Below are positions 8,008-16,702 of a stretch of DNA of 37,706 nucleotides, one piece after another. Origin of the DNA: Candidatus Dormiibacterota bacterium (GTDB lineage: Bacteria; Chloroflexota; Dormibacteria; Aeolococcales; Bog-877); contig JABEUU010000088.1 in the NCBI GenBank assembly GCA_013044295.1, positions 1 to 37,706 of the forward strand, in the 5' to 3' direction. The notes below the pieces were generated by a model. It was not told the origin of the DNA and did no database searches. It saw nothing but the letters and a program-made list of their open reading frames with translations. A program made the translations under genes and the position numbers. How positions within the stretch are numbered: the first letter of the stretch is position 1; every line of letters starts with the position of its first letter.

Positions 8008-8820
8008 CCGCGAATGGTGACCCGCCGCGGTCCCCCTGCCGCTGGTACGGTGGCAAGTGGAGGTCGGACCAGGGGTCGGCGTCTCAGTCTTGCCCGCCAC
8101 TGCGCCGGTTCCAGGTGGGATCAGTGTGGGCCGCCTGGCCGAGCCCGCCGCCGGAGGTCTCCCCATGGGCGGGGCTCGCCGCCGGCGGTGGCCCGAGGGA
8201 GTCCGCGCCCTCCACCGGCTGTGGCATTGCGGGCGATTGACAATCTGCCGCCAGGAGGAGGGACCACATCCGCCACGAGGGGCTCGGGACCACGGGTGGA
8301 GCGTCACCAAGCCAGCGGGATGAGCGGCCTGAGGGCGGCGCCCCTCGGTCGCACTGCGACCCCTTCAGTCCGCAGCTGGCAGGGTGATCGGCTGGTGCCT
8401 GATCCCCCAACGGAGACCGGTGCCGTCGACCATGGATCCCGGGCACTGGGCCATAGGTCGGCCCTTGACCAGCTCCCATCGTGGACATTGCTCCCTCTGG
8501 CCAGGCCGGGCCGTGCGCTCGGCTCCCTCTCGCGAATCCCCTGGATCGGGCTCGCCGGCCCCTGTCCACCCTTCCGTGGTCCCCGCCAGGATCGTAGACT
8601 CATCCCATGCTGTGCTGGCCCCCCAGTTTGTCGCAGGGCGCGCCCCAGCGCTCCCACCTGGGCGGTTCGATCCCATTTGGGCACTTCCCTTGCCTGGCCA
8701 AGGGCCCTGTGGGACGGCGCGCCTGCGAAGGGGCGGACCACCGTTTCCAAGGTGGTCAGGCAGCAGTTTTGGGACCGACCATGAATTTGCCCGCCGTGGG
8801 GCACCCCAAGAGCTGGCGCC
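8008..8820. other. 813-bp region without a recognisable gene
   Basis: No frame on either strand gives a recognisable protein, a ribosome site with a plausible start, or convincing codon bias. It contains a TAGACT box at about 8594 and a perfect 7-bp hairpin, GACCACC-8 nt-GGTGGTC, at 8736-8757, which is 64 nt before the next gene. It may hold the leader of the F420-type gene at 8821 or further decayed sequence. Confidence 0.4.
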
Positions 8821-9297
8821 ATGGGGATTGAGGTTCCTCCGCCAGGCTCTCGGGGCGCCGGCGGACCAGCTTTCGTCAACCGTCTGTTGGCACCATTGAT
8901 GAAGCTGCAGGTCGCCAACTACAGGCGGTCCAAGGGACCTGACCAGCCTCGGATGATGGGCTTCCCGGCCCTGCTGTTGACCACCGTCGGCGCCAGGTCG
9001 GGCCAGCGCCGCACCGTTCCTTTGGGAGGCTTCCCCGATGGCCCGGATGCCTGGTTGGTGGTGGCGTCCGCGGGGGGCGGCAGGAATCACCCCGCCTGGT
9101 TCCTCAACATGGCCAAGAATCCCGACCAGATCTGGATTGAGGTGGGCAATCGCCAGCTTCGAGTAGTGGCAGACTCCCTACGGGGTGGGGAGCGAGAGGC
9201 GGCCCTCAATCGGATCGCGGCCATTGCGCCCCGCTACCAGGGGTACCAGAAGAAGACCGACCGACTCATCCCCATCGTCCGGCTCAGGGCAGCCTGA
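8821..9297 (+). CDS. F420-type nitroreductase-family (DUF385/Ddn-like) oxidoreductase, second copy
   Basis: A 158-residue paralogue of the protein at 4479-4898 in the deazaflavin-dependent Ddn/DUF385 family. Conserved segments are LLTTVGARSGQRRTVPL, AWLVVASAGGGRNHPAWFLNM, NPDQIWIEVGNRQLRV and the C-terminal YQGYQKKTDRLIPIVRL. Compared with the first copy it has a longer N-terminus, with a possible membrane-associating helix (FVNRLLAPLMKLQVANYRR) as in several mycobacterial Ddn-like proteins. Catalysis would be F420H2-dependent reduction; the substrate is unknown. ATG 8821 has only a weak upstream ribosome site, so the start could lie further in (for example ATG 8899). It is the first gene after the 813-bp gap and is followed by a 469-bp gap. 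Confidence 0.88.
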   Translation: MGIEVPPPGSRGAGGPAFVNRLLAPLMKLQVANYRRSKGPDQPRMMGFPALLLTTVGARSGQRRTVPLGGFPDGPDAWLVVASAGGGRNHPAWFLNMAKNPDQIWIEVGNRQLRVVADSLRGGEREAALNRIAAIAPRYQGYQKKTDRLIPIVRLRAA

Positions 9298-9766
9298 TTC
9301 CGGCGGCCGTCGCGCGCCTTCCCGGCCGCCGCGCGGCCCGGGGTTGGCGTGGCTCACGCGGCGCCTGGACCGGGGGCTGACACTCCACTGCCGCGCCCCA
9401 GGCCGGCCACGTGCCTCGTGTCTACGAGCGGGGGGTCAGCTGAGCCGACCGTGCGGCCACTATATTGGTCCCGGTTCGCCCTCCTGCCTGGCTTCGGTGG
9501 CACCGGGGCCAGTGATCAGCCCGACCAGGTGGGGTGGAAGTGGGCATTTCCGATGGCTCCAGCGGGGTGGGGAGGCCCAGCCGGAGCCGGCTCGACCGGC
9601 CGGTGGTGGTTGCCCCGGACCCCTGGGGGGATCCCCCACTTTGGGCGAGCCATGGACTTGGCACAGCTGCGGGAGGGGAGGTCCCGGCGCTGCAGCAGTC
9701 GCTCTCGTGTGGATCCGGGGTGAGCCGCGGTTCCGGCCCCGTGCCCCAGCCTAGCGGGAGGGCCAG
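9298..9766. other. 469-bp intergenic region before the MFS gene
   Basis: No supported gene. A TATATT sequence at 9461-9466 is a good -10 match in otherwise GC-rich DNA, but I see no matching -35 and it is 300 nt from the next start. Open frames here show no recognisable protein. Confidence 0.4.
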
Positions 9767-11146
9767 GTGAGCACCGGCCCCGCTCAAGCCCCTGCTCCAG
9801 GTGGGGGCCGGGGCCTTCTCAGGATGTACGCCGCCTTCGAGGTGGGCGCGTTTCGCTGGCTCTGGATGGCGGTGCTGAGCGGCAATTCGGGCCGCTTCGC
9901 GGTGATATTGGTGGCGGGCTGGGAGGCCTACCGCCTGGGCCACCAATCGGCGCTCTGGCCAAGCCTGGTGAGCATGCTGCTGCTGGTGCCGTCAATGCTC
10001 TTCGGACTCCTGGCGGGTGGCATCGCAGATCGCCGTAACCGCGCCCGGATGGCCGCCGCCGGCGAACTCATCAACGCGGTCGGATGTGCCATGGGAGCCG
10101 TCCTCACCCTGGCCGGGCAGCTCAACCTGCCGGTCCTCCTGCTTTTGACGGCCGTGGTGGGAGTCGGCAATTCAGTTCAGGCGCCAGCCTGGCAGGCGAT
10201 GATTCCTGGCCTGGTTGGTGGGGAACGCCTGCTCAACGCCAGCATGGCGACCCGGATCGCCCAGCAGGGCGCCGAACTGACGGGGCCGGCGGTGGCCACT
10301 GTGGTGCTGGCCGCTGCCGGGGCCGGGGTCGCCTTCATGACTTGCGCTGGCTTCTACTTGGTTGCTCTGGGAATCCTCTGGGGGCTTCGCGGAACGGTCG
10401 CCCCGCCCGCCTACCAGGGGCCAAACCAGGGTGTCCTGACTCCAATTGCGGAAGGGATCACCTACGTCCGTGGGCAGCACCCCCTGGGGACCCTGCTGCT
10501 GTGGGTCGGGCTGCACTGCAGCCTGACCATGGCCAGCATCGGGATCCTGCCAGCTGTGGCCACCGCCAACCTGCGCGGCAGCGCGTCGGCATATGGCCTC
10601 TTGCTCACCGCCTTCGGCCTGGGGTCGGTCCTGGGGCCACTGCTACTCATGTGGCTGGGCAGCAGGGTCCCCCTGGTGGGCACTCTGGTCGCCTCCGGAG
10701 TCCTCAGTGGCCTGCCCCTGGTAACACTGGGACTGGTCCATGTCGTGGTCGCCGCGGTTATCTCCGCGGCCGTTGCCGGCGGAGCTCAGGGCGTGTTCAT
10801 GGCGGGCATCTACTCAGCCAACCAGGGCCGGACGGTCGACGCCATGCGGGGACGGGTGGCGAGTGTTCAGCTCTCGCTCACCACAGGGGCGATGGGCCTG
10901 GCGAGCGTTGGCTGGGGAGCGCTGGTGGCGCTGGTGGCTCCAGGAATCGTGCTGGCGGTGCCGGGCGCCGTGTTCGTGGCCGCTTGCGTTCCCTTCGCGC
11001 TGCGCTCCCGCCGCATCAGCTCGGAGCTGGCGGCTGGCGGGGACCGCGGACCGGTCGGGACGGGGAGCGCGGTCTTCGCGGTGTTGGCCTCGACCCAAAC
11101 CGGCATCTCCGGCGGAGCTTCCATCGGCTCTGAGGAGGCCGGCTGA
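9767..11146 (+). CDS. MFS transporter (EntS/MFS_3-like exporter)
   Basis: A 459-residue major facilitator with about twelve hydrophobic spans, of the MFS_3 type that includes enterobactin exporter EntS and macrolide/siderophore effluxers. Typical features are the FRWLWMAVLSGNSGRFAV opening, the loop-2/3 signature LLAGGIADRRNRARM (GGxxADRxxRR type), QAPAWQAMIPGLVG before the fifth span and LNASMATRIAQQGAELTGPA. The second half has GLGSVLGPLLLMWLG, the QGVFMAGIYSANQG segment and MRGRVASVQLS. GTG 9767 is preceded by GGGAGG with suitable spacing. It probably exports a small hydrophobic compound. Its stop lies 4 nt before the small protein at 11151, suggesting co-transcription. Confidence 0.92.
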   Translation: MSTGPAQAPAPGGGRGLLRMYAAFEVGAFRWLWMAVLSGNSGRFAVILVAGWEAYRLGHQSALWPSLVSMLLLVPSMLFGLLAGGIADRRNRARMAAAGELINAVGCAMGAVLTLAGQLNLPVLLLLTAVVGVGNSVQAPAWQAMIPGLVGGERLLNASMATRIAQQGAELTGPAVATVVLAAAGAGVAFMTCAGFYLVALGILWGLRGTVAPPAYQGPNQGVLTPIAEGITYVRGQHPLGTLLLWVGLHCSLTMASIGILPAVATANLRGSASAYGLLLTAFGLGSVLGPLLLMWLGSRVPLVGTLVASGVLSGLPLVTLGLVHVVVAAVISAAVAGGAQGVFMAGIYSANQGRTVDAMRGRVASVQLSLTTGAMGLASVGWGALVALVAPGIVLAVPGAVFVAACVPFALRSRRISSELAAGGDRGPVGTGSAVFAVLASTQTGISGGASIGSEEAG

Positions 11147-11150
11147 ACCA

Positions 11151-11432
11151 GTGCCCATGCCCATGCCCGGTATGTCCGCGGCTCCCTACCTGGTGGCCGC
11201 GATCTGGGTCGTGCTGCTGCTGGGCGTGGTTGGCCTGGTTGCCCTGGCGGTGCGCGACTTTAGCGATGTTCGTCGGCGCCTCAGGGTCCGGGGCGAACCC
11301 GCGGGGCGGCCTTGGGCCAGACCTCAGGGGGCCAGCAAGCTGGGGGATCGCGTCAGTCAGGACCTCAGCTCTAACGGTGGAGGTGCCTCCGCAGGCCTAC
11401 CGGGACCTCGCGAGCCCACCAGCCACGACTAG
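11151..11432 (+). CDS. Small single-span membrane protein
   Basis: A 93-residue protein with one strong hydrophobic span at about residues 10-33 (YLVAAIWVVLLLGVVGLVALAV). The tail is basic, hydrophilic and low-complexity (DFSDVRRRLRVRGEPAG...). Start choices are GTG 11151 and ATG 11157, 11163 or 11172; GAGGAGG at 11132-11138 lies 12 nt before the GTG. The start follows the MFS stop by 4 nt, so it is probably translated from the same mRNA. I do not recognise the family. It could be an accessory subunit of the exporter or an unrelated small membrane protein. Confidence 0.5.
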   Translation: MPMPMPGMSAAPYLVAAIWVVLLLGVVGLVALAVRDFSDVRRRLRVRGEPAGRPWARPQGASKLGDRVSQDLSSNGGGASAGLPGPREPTSHD

Positions 11433-12035
11433 CGGTAATGGGAGCGCTTGAAATCTGTCCCGAGGCTCGTCCCCGTGGGGCCATGGTCAGCGGGCCTGAT
11501 CGTCGAACGCCGCCCGGGCCAGGGGGACCGGCACTCCGTATCGAGGAGCTTCCGGCTCGTAGCAGCCCGATCCGCACGCTTTGTCCGCGGCTGGAGCCGC
11601 GGCGAGCTGCGGGTTCCGGATCCGCACCACCCAGCCGGTGGCCACTTCCCCTGGATGCTCGGATGGCGTGCGGAGACCCTCGAGGGCGGTGCTGACTGGG
11701 TAGGTGACCACCATCCGGATGGGGGCTGGCGGATGCCTCGAACCCTGAACGGTGGATCCCACCTCGATCCATCCGCTGGGCGGCCAGAGTTCATGGGCGG
11801 CTCGCGGTGGACCGCTCGGTGGGCGGCCACCTTACTAATCAGCGGTGACTCGGTAGTGCTGGGTTCCAGACTGAGGGTCGAAAGGCGTAATACCTTGACA
11901 TACTCCAGGGACTTTGATAACGTCGCGTGCACAGCAGGAGTGTGGCCGCTGATGGCCCTCACCCTGGGCGAATTCGCGTTGGTGCTCCGGGTCGGCGGGA
12001 TGGAGCGTTCACCTCGGGTGCAAGGGGAGAGGACC
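11433..12035. other. 603-bp region upstream of the permease
   Basis: No recognisable gene. Open frames on both strands lack ribosome sites and family resemblance; the permease frame stays open upstream to 11448, but that part does not look like protein. The region includes the promoter at 11895-11923 and a leader of about 105 nt before the permease ATG. Confidence 0.4.
11895..11923 (+). promoter_or_regulatory. Sigma-70-type promoter for the APC permease
   Basis: A perfect -35 TTGACA (11895-11900), a 17-bp spacer and the weaker -10 TAACGT (11918-11923, 3 of 6 matches), which would start transcription near 11930. An alternative -10, GATAAC, begins two bases earlier. It is the only perfect TTGACA with correct spacing noted in the window, about 105 nt before the ATG. 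Confidence 0.5.
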
Positions 12036-13664
12036 ATGGCAGAGCAAGTCAGCGTGGGTGCCGGAGCCGCTGCCGAAGCGGGGCACCGCTACAAGAAGGA
12101 CCTGGGCCTCTGGGCCGTGGTGTTCCTGGCGACCGGGGCCATCCTGGGACCGGCTGTCGGATTCACCCCGGTCTCGGTGCTGGGTCTGGCCGGGCCGGCT
12201 GGCATCCTCTCTTGGGTGATCGCCTTCCTGATGATCATGGTCTTGGCGATGTCGTACGTAGAGCTGGGGACCATGTGGCCCCGTGCCGGAGGTGTCGCCT
12301 ACTATCCGGCCCGCGCCAGCGGGCCTCTGGTAGGTGTCCTAAACGCCTGGGGCGCGTTCATCGGATACTCGCTGGCCGTGCCGTCGATCATCGTTGCCTT
12401 CGTCGAGTACCTCAGCTACTGGTTCCCTTCGCTGTACGCGAACGGGACACTGACCTGGGCCGGCATCGGCCTCGCCTTCCTGGTGCTGCTCTCGATGCTG
12501 TTCATCAACAGCCTGCGAATCCGCTACATGGGCGAGATCAACAACGCCCTCACGATCTTCACCATTCTCGGTCTGCTCATCATCGTCCTGGCCCTGCTGA
12601 CTCACTTCCATCCCTCCAACTTCAGCAATTTCCATGGGCTGTTCCCATTCGGGGCCAGCGGTCTGCTGCTGGCGGTCTCCGCCACGGTCTACGGCTATGG
12701 TGGCTTCCGCCAACCGATCGACTACGCCGAGGAGGTGCGCGACCCGGGGAGGACGATTCCCAGGGCGGTCTTCCTGACCATGTTCATCGTGCTGATCGTC
12801 TTCGCTCTCGAGAGCTTTGCCTTCGCCGGCGCGATCAACTGGCACGGAATGAAGCTGGCCAGCGGCGGCTGGGCGACTCTGACCGGTCTGCAGTTCCCAT
12901 TCGTAACTGTCGCCAGCGGGGCCAACCTCGCCGTGATCGGCCTGCTGGCTGTCATCACCACCCTGATCGCCTCCTTCAAGGACGGCTACATCTATTCGGG
13001 CGGAGCGGCCAGGGTGGGCCAGACCATGGCGCGGTATGACAACTACCTGCCGCCCATCTTCGCCCGCCTCTCCATCCAGGGGATTCCCATGGTCTCCCTC
13101 GGACTGGTGCTGGTCGTGGTGGCGATCTACCTGGTGCTCCTGCCCGCGTTCTCCAGCCTGTTCCCGCTGGTTGCCAGCGCCCTGGTGCTCTCATACGCCC
13201 CGGGCCCGCTCGCCTGCGCCATCTTCCGCCGTCGCCACCCGGACGAGCCCAGGCCCTACACGATGCCCTTCCTCAGCGTTCTCGGGCCGCTGGCATTTGT
13301 GGTGGCCAGCCTGATGGTGTACTGGTCCGGGTGGACGGCCATCCGGATCCTCATCCCCTCGGTTGTGGTCGGGGTGGTGCTGCTCGGCTTCTACCGCCAG
13401 ACGCGGCCGATCACCCGTCGCGACCTGGTCTACGGAGCCTGGATGCCGGCCTACCTCGGAGTGATCGCGCTGATGTCGTTCCTGGGCGGCTCCGCCTTCG
13501 GGGGACGCAACGTGCTGCCTTTCCCGTCCGACTCCTTCATCTTCGCGTTGGTCGCGCTGGCCTTCTACTACATCGGCTACTGGAGCGGCGTCCATTGGAC
13601 TGGCACCTCGATCACCGAGGAGGCCCATCAGGGCACGCTGGCGCCGGCGGGTGAATCTGCCTGA
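12036..13664 (+). CDS. APC-superfamily amino acid/amine permease
   Basis: A 542-residue secondary transporter of the amino acid-polyamine-organocation superfamily, with about twelve to thirteen spans. The first span carries the discontinuous substrate helix (FLATGAILGPAVGFTPVSVLG), followed by MSYVELGTMWPRAGG, the typical APC span 2/3 segment (usually Y/F-x-E-L-x-x-x-x-P-x-x-G-G). YGYGGFRQPIDYAEEVRDPGRTIPRA is the conserved span 6 to loop motif, and PGPLACAIFRRRHPDEPRPY precedes the last spans. The ATG has GGGGAGAGGA directly upstream. The much longer open frame to 11448 is rejected because residues before this ATG are not membrane-like. It leads the catabolic region and is a candidate importer for its substrate. 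The exact substrate is not readable. Confidence 0.93.
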   Translation: MAEQVSVGAGAAAEAGHRYKKDLGLWAVVFLATGAILGPAVGFTPVSVLGLAGPAGILSWVIAFLMIMVLAMSYVELGTMWPRAGGVAYYPARASGPLVGVLNAWGAFIGYSLAVPSIIVAFVEYLSYWFPSLYANGTLTWAGIGLAFLVLLSMLFINSLRIRYMGEINNALTIFTILGLLIIVLALLTHFHPSNFSNFHGLFPFGASGLLLAVSATVYGYGGFRQPIDYAEEVRDPGRTIPRAVFLTMFIVLIVFALESFAFAGAINWHGMKLASGGWATLTGLQFPFVTVASGANLAVIGLLAVITTLIASFKDGYIYSGGAARVGQTMARYDNYLPPIFARLSIQGIPMVSLGLVLVVVAIYLVLLPAFSSLFPLVASALVLSYAPGPLACAIFRRRHPDEPRPYTMPFLSVLGPLAFVVASLMVYWSGWTAIRILIPSVVVGVVLLGFYRQTRPITRRDLVYGAWMPAYLGVIALMSFLGGSAFGGRNVLPFPSDSFIFALVALAFYYIGYWSGVHWTGTSITEEAHQGTLAPAGESA

Positions 13665-13669
13665 TCTTG

Positions 13670-13713
13670 GTGGCGGGCGGCGGTGGGGGCGAGAGTCCCA
13701 AGCCGCCCGCCAC
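13670..13713 (+). terminator. Strong 12-bp GC hairpin between permease and deacetylase
   Basis: GTGGCGGGCGGC (13670-13681) and its perfect complement GCCGCCCGCCAC (13702-13713) enclose a 20-nt loop, 6 nt after the permease stop. No T-tract follows. It may terminate, attenuate or protect the 3' end of the permease mRNA and so separate its level from the deacetylase. Confidence 0.55.
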
Positions 13714-13772
13714 GCTGGCCATCCGGCCCGGATCCGACGGCCGCGCGTGCGTTGCTCTTGGCTGGGGCTGGA

Positions 13773-14654
13773 ATGAGCAAGGACATCAAATGCGCCATCG
13801 GGGTCCACGTGGACGCGGTGGCCGGGTGGCTGGGGTCCTATGGGGGCGAGAACTCTCCCTCTGACGTGCAGCGAGGCATGTTCGCCGGCGAGGTCGGGAT
13901 TCCGCGGCTGCTGACCCTCTTCGCGAGGGCCGGGCTGACCACCACCTGGTTCATCCCGGGCCACTCTCTGGAGACCTTTCCGGAGCAGGTTGCTCAGGTG
14001 GTCGCCGCAGGTCACGAGATCGGCGCCCACGGCTACTCGCACGAGAACCCCATCGCCATGACGGGGGCTCAGGAGGAGGCGGTCCTGGCTCGCAGCGTGG
14101 AGCTGATCACGCGCGCCAGTGGCCGCCCTCCCCGGGGCTACGTGGCGCCCTGGTGGGAGCTCTCGGACCGGACCGCTGACCTGCTCCGTGAGCACGGATT
14201 CCGCTACGACAACAGCCAGGGGTACAACGACTTCTCTCCCTTCTACGCGCGGGTCGGCGACAGTTGGACCAAGGTGGACTTCGCCAAAGATGCCGACCAG
14301 TGGATGCGGCCGCTGCTGCGCGGGCGGCAGGTCGATCTGGTCGAGATCGCCGCCAACTGGTACCTCGACGATCTGCCCCCGATGATGTTCATCAAGCAGT
14401 CGCCCAACAGCCATGGTTTCGTCAACCCCCGGGACATCGAGCAGCTGTGGCGCGATCAGTTCGACTGGGTCTACCGGGAGCTGGATTACGCGGTCTTCCC
14501 GCTCACCATTCACCCGGATGTGAGCGGTCGGCCCCAGGTGCTGCTGATGCTGGAGCGTCTGATCGCCTACATCAGCGGACATGACGGCGTGAGCTGGGTG
14601 ACCATGGAGGAGGTGGCCGCCGACTTTCGACGGCGCCAGCCATTCGCCCCCTGA
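13773..14654 (+). CDS. Polysaccharide deacetylase-family (CE4) amide hydrolase, HpPgdA/PuuE-like
   Basis: A 293-residue carbohydrate esterase 4 (NodB-fold) protein. Motif 1 is [11 protein letters not shown], with the Asp pair position partly changed. The second metal site is [14 protein letters not shown], which carries the H-(S/T)-x-x-H type histidines. [14 protein letters not shown] and GFRYDNSQ correspond to the later CE4 motifs, and [13 protein letters not shown] holds the C-terminal histidine. Order and length match the HpPgdA-like and PuuE (cofactor-independent allantoinase)-like subgroups. There is no signal peptide or span, so it acts in the cytoplasm, making a small N-acyl amide or ureide a likelier substrate than the cell wall. 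ATG 13773 ([10 protein letters not shown]) fits the family start; the ribosome site is weak. It follows the permease. Confidence 0.85.
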   Translation: MSKDIKCAIGVHVDAVAGWLGSYGGENSPSDVQRGMFAGEVGIPRLLTLFARAGLTTTWFIPGHSLETFPEQVAQVVAAGHEIGAHGYSHENPIAMTGAQEEAVLARSVELITRASGRPPRGYVAPWWELSDRTADLLREHGFRYDNSQGYNDFSPFYARVGDSWTKVDFAKDADQWMRPLLRGRQVDLVEIAANWYLDDLPPMMFIKQSPNSHGFVNPRDIEQLWRDQFDWVYRELDYAVFPLTIHPDVSGRPQVLLMLERLIAYISGHDGVSWVTMEEVAADFRRRQPFAP

Positions 14655-14960
14655 GTGCGGGAGCGGAGGAACGGACGCCAGCGCGGGGCGCACCAGTCTC
14701 CCCCGCGCTCGCTCGGCGAAGGTCAGAGCAGAGAGAGTCCCGCCGCCCGGGTGGTCTGGGATTGGTCCCGACATGAAAGGGGGCCGCAGCTCAGCTCAAG
14801 GCGCTCACCCCGCCCATTGGCAAGCCCCTGCAGGAGCCCTGCCGCAGACAATTGGTGACGGGCAGAGCCCGCTTGGCCGGCCTGACGGCAGCTTCCGGCG
14901 GTCGAAGATGCCCTGGGCGAATGCGCTGGACCGGCACCTATGTATAAGGAGTGCTCCCCC
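14655..14960. other. 306-bp intergenic region
   Basis: No gene seen. It holds a small perfect hairpin, CGGGC-AGA-GCCCG (14859-14871), possibly a terminator for the deacetylase. An AT-rich TATGTATAAGGAG stretch before the next start contains the Shine-Dalgarno of the peroxidase-related gene. Confidence 0.4.
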
Positions 14961-15542
14961 ATGACAGCTCGGATCAGCCGTTTCCCGGTGCCCGTGCTCG
15001 AGGACCTACCCGAGGACCTTCGCGGGCGGATCTCTGAGATCGCGGCCAAGACCGGCTTTGTGCCCAACGTGTTCCTCGCCCTCGCTCATCGGCCGAGTGA
15101 GCTGCGGGCGTTCATCGCTTACCACGACGCCGTGATGGAGCGGGAAGACGGTCTGAGCAAGGCCGAGAGGGAGATGATCGTGGTGGTGACCAGCGCCGCC
15201 CGGAGCTGCCCTTACTGCGTGGTCGCCCATGGGGCGATCCTCAGGCTGAGACTGCACGACCCGATCGCTGCCGACCTGGTGGCCATCAACTACCGCTTGG
15301 CCGGGCTGAGCCCGAGGCATCGGGCGATGCTGGACTATGCGGTCAAGCTCTCCTCGACTCCCGAACGGGTGGGCGATGGGGACCTGGCCCAGCTGCGCGA
15401 AAGCGGCTTCAGCGATGACGAGGTCTGGGACATCTCGGCCGTGGTGGCGCTCTTTGCGCTCGCCAACCGGATGGCCCTGGCTTTGGACATGCGCCCCAAC
15501 CCGGAGTTCCACCTGATGGGGAGGGCGCCCCGGAAGGATTGA
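14961..15542 (+). CDS. Peroxidase-related (AhpD/CMD-fold) enzyme
   Basis: A 193-residue protein of the peroxidase-related branch of the AhpD/carboxymuconolactone decarboxylase fold. The redox motif is SCPYCVVAHG (C-x2-C then His), following KAEREMIVVVTSAA. GFSDDEVWDISAVVALFALANRMA matches the C-terminal helices. The N-terminal FVPNVFLALAHRPSELRAF is the usual opening. ATG 14961 is chosen because AAGGAG lies 9 nt upstream (14946-14951); the ATG at 14940 precedes that site. It likely acts as a thiol-based peroxidase or disulfide reductase. It is convergent with the amidohydrolase gene, with only 18 nt between stops. A related protein is at 16703-17101, on the other side of the amidohydrolase. 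Confidence 0.88.
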   Translation: MTARISRFPVPVLEDLPEDLRGRISEIAAKTGFVPNVFLALAHRPSELRAFIAYHDAVMEREDGLSKAEREMIVVVTSAARSCPYCVVAHGAILRLRLHDPIAADLVAINYRLAGLSPRHRAMLDYAVKLSSTPERVGDGDLAQLRESGFSDDEVWDISAVVALFALANRMALALDMRPNPEFHLMGRAPRKD

Positions 15543-15562
15543 TCGGGCATTGGAGCCCGGTC
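15541..15562. terminator. Bidirectional hairpin between convergent genes
   Basis: GATCGGGC (15541-15548), a 6-nt loop and GCCCGGTC (15555-15562) form an 8-bp stem with one T-G wobble. It fills the 18-bp gap between the convergent stops and touches both stop codons. No T-tract on either strand. Confidence 0.45.
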
Positions 15563-16658
15563 AGAACCGGTAGAGGCTCCTGGTGTTTCCGTCCATGATC
15601 GCCAGCTCCACCTCGTCCAGCCAGCTCGAGCGGGCGCCCTGCACGGCCCAGCGGTCGCGAACTGTTCGCCAGCCCTCCCGGATCAGGTGGGCTCCGAACC
15701 AGAATGTCTCCGGGTGGCCGTGGCCATCGGTGCCGCAGAGGACCCGGGACGTGGGGGCCAGCTCCAACACCCGCTCCATCCGGTCCGCCACGGTGGCGAC
15801 CGAGTAGAGGTTGAACATCGATAGCTCGGCATGCACATTGGGCTTGGCCAGGGTCAGGTAGGCGAGCTCTTCGTGCCAGGGGTAGGAGCCGTGGATCAAA
15901 AGGACTGTGGCCGCCATCCCCTCCGCGGTTCGGAGCAACTCCTCCAGCAGCAGGGGGTTGGCCTCCGCCAGCCGGATCTCGGAGTCGCCGAAGCCCGTGT
16001 GGATCTGGAACGGCAGGTGAAGCTCGGCCGCCCATCCCAGGGCTGAGCGCAGGGCGAGGTCGCGGAGAGCCTTCCCCCGGCGCCGGACCGGCAGGGCGGC
16101 CGACTCGCGCAGCGATGCCTCCGCCCTTGCGAGGGTGGCGCCGGGATCGACGGCGAGCCCGGTGCGGTAGGCGATTATCGTCTTGAAGCCGAAGTATCCT
16201 GAGCCGGGCGCATCCTGCATCGCCTGCTCGACACCGGCCAGCACCTCGGCCGCCCCGGCACCGTCCGCGATCATCCGGTCGATCAGCGGTTCCAGCCGTA
16301 GGATCGGACGGACCGGGCACCCGACCATCTGAGCGAAGCTGGCGGCCTGGGCGGTGGTGGCGTCCAGATTCCAGCCTGGGTCCAGCACCATCCCGGTGAT
16401 GCCGCAGTCCGCGAACAGGCCGCGCACGTAGCCGCTCCAGTCGGAGCTGGCCCGGCCCCTGGCCTCGGGCACCTCTTCAACGGAACACCCGAGGTAAGCC
16501 GCCAGGCGCACCCCCAGCAGCTCATGGCTGAGGCGCGAGGGCCCGCTCTGCTGGCGCACGGCGCGGGAGGCATCGTCCGTCGCCAGCTCGACGTTGATGG
16601 CGGAGAGGTCAAGAGCCCCTCCGGAGTCGGCTATGGGGTGGCCGTGGCTATCGATCAA
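15561..16658 (-). CDS. FluG-type amidohydrolase
   Basis: A 365-residue TIM-barrel amidohydrolase (amidohydrolase-2 type). Metal-site residues appear in order: DSHGHP near the N-terminus (H-x-H), FKTIIAYRTGL (Lys), PFQIHTGFGD (His), VLLIHGSYPWHEE (His) and CGTDGHGHPETFWFG (Asp). The last three segments are those of the N-terminal half of fungal FluG and plant NodGS proteins, where this domain is fused to a glutamine-synthetase domain. Here the GS-like partner is a separate gene at 20828. The start is TTG 16658, with GAGG 8 nt upstream and the HxH motif right after it, as in the family. It is the last gene of the five-gene minus-strand operon. It probably hydrolyses an amide or gamma-glutamyl bond, or decarboxylates; the substrate is unknown. 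Confidence 0.88.
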   Translation of the reverse strand: MIDSHGHPIADSGGALDLSAINVELATDDASRAVRQQSGPSRLSHELLGVRLAAYLGCSVEEVPEARGRASSDWSGYVRGLFADCGITGMVLDPGWNLDATTAQAASFAQMVGCPVRPILRLEPLIDRMIADGAGAAEVLAGVEQAMQDAPGSGYFGFKTIIAYRTGLAVDPGATLARAEASLRESAALPVRRRGKALRDLALRSALGWAAELHLPFQIHTGFGDSEIRLAEANPLLLEELLRTAEGMAATVLLIHGSYPWHEELAYLTLAKPNVHAELSMFNLYSVATVADRMERVLELAPTSRVLCGTDGHGHPETFWFGAHLIREGWRTVRDRWAVQGARSSWLDEVELAIMDGNTRSLYRF

Positions 16659-16702
16659 ATCTCGATCCTCGTGGACTTCGGGTGATGGTGTGCAGACGAC
16701 GG

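Noticed and set aside
8660-8680. A tRNA T-arm-like sequence (GGTTCGATCCC)
   Set aside because: The bases on either side do not pair as a T-stem and no anticodon or acceptor arm fits around it.
8304-9090. Overlapping minus-strand open frames before and across the second F420-type gene
   Set aside because: Low-complexity translation, no start signal and conflict with a conserved family protein.
11448-12035. A 196-residue N-terminal extension of the permease
   Set aside because: The extension is not membrane-like, and a good ribosome site sits directly before ATG 12036.
13191-14774. A 527-codon minus-strand open frame across the permease end and the deacetylase
   Set aside because: It runs antisense to two genes with clear families, and its translation resembles no protein.
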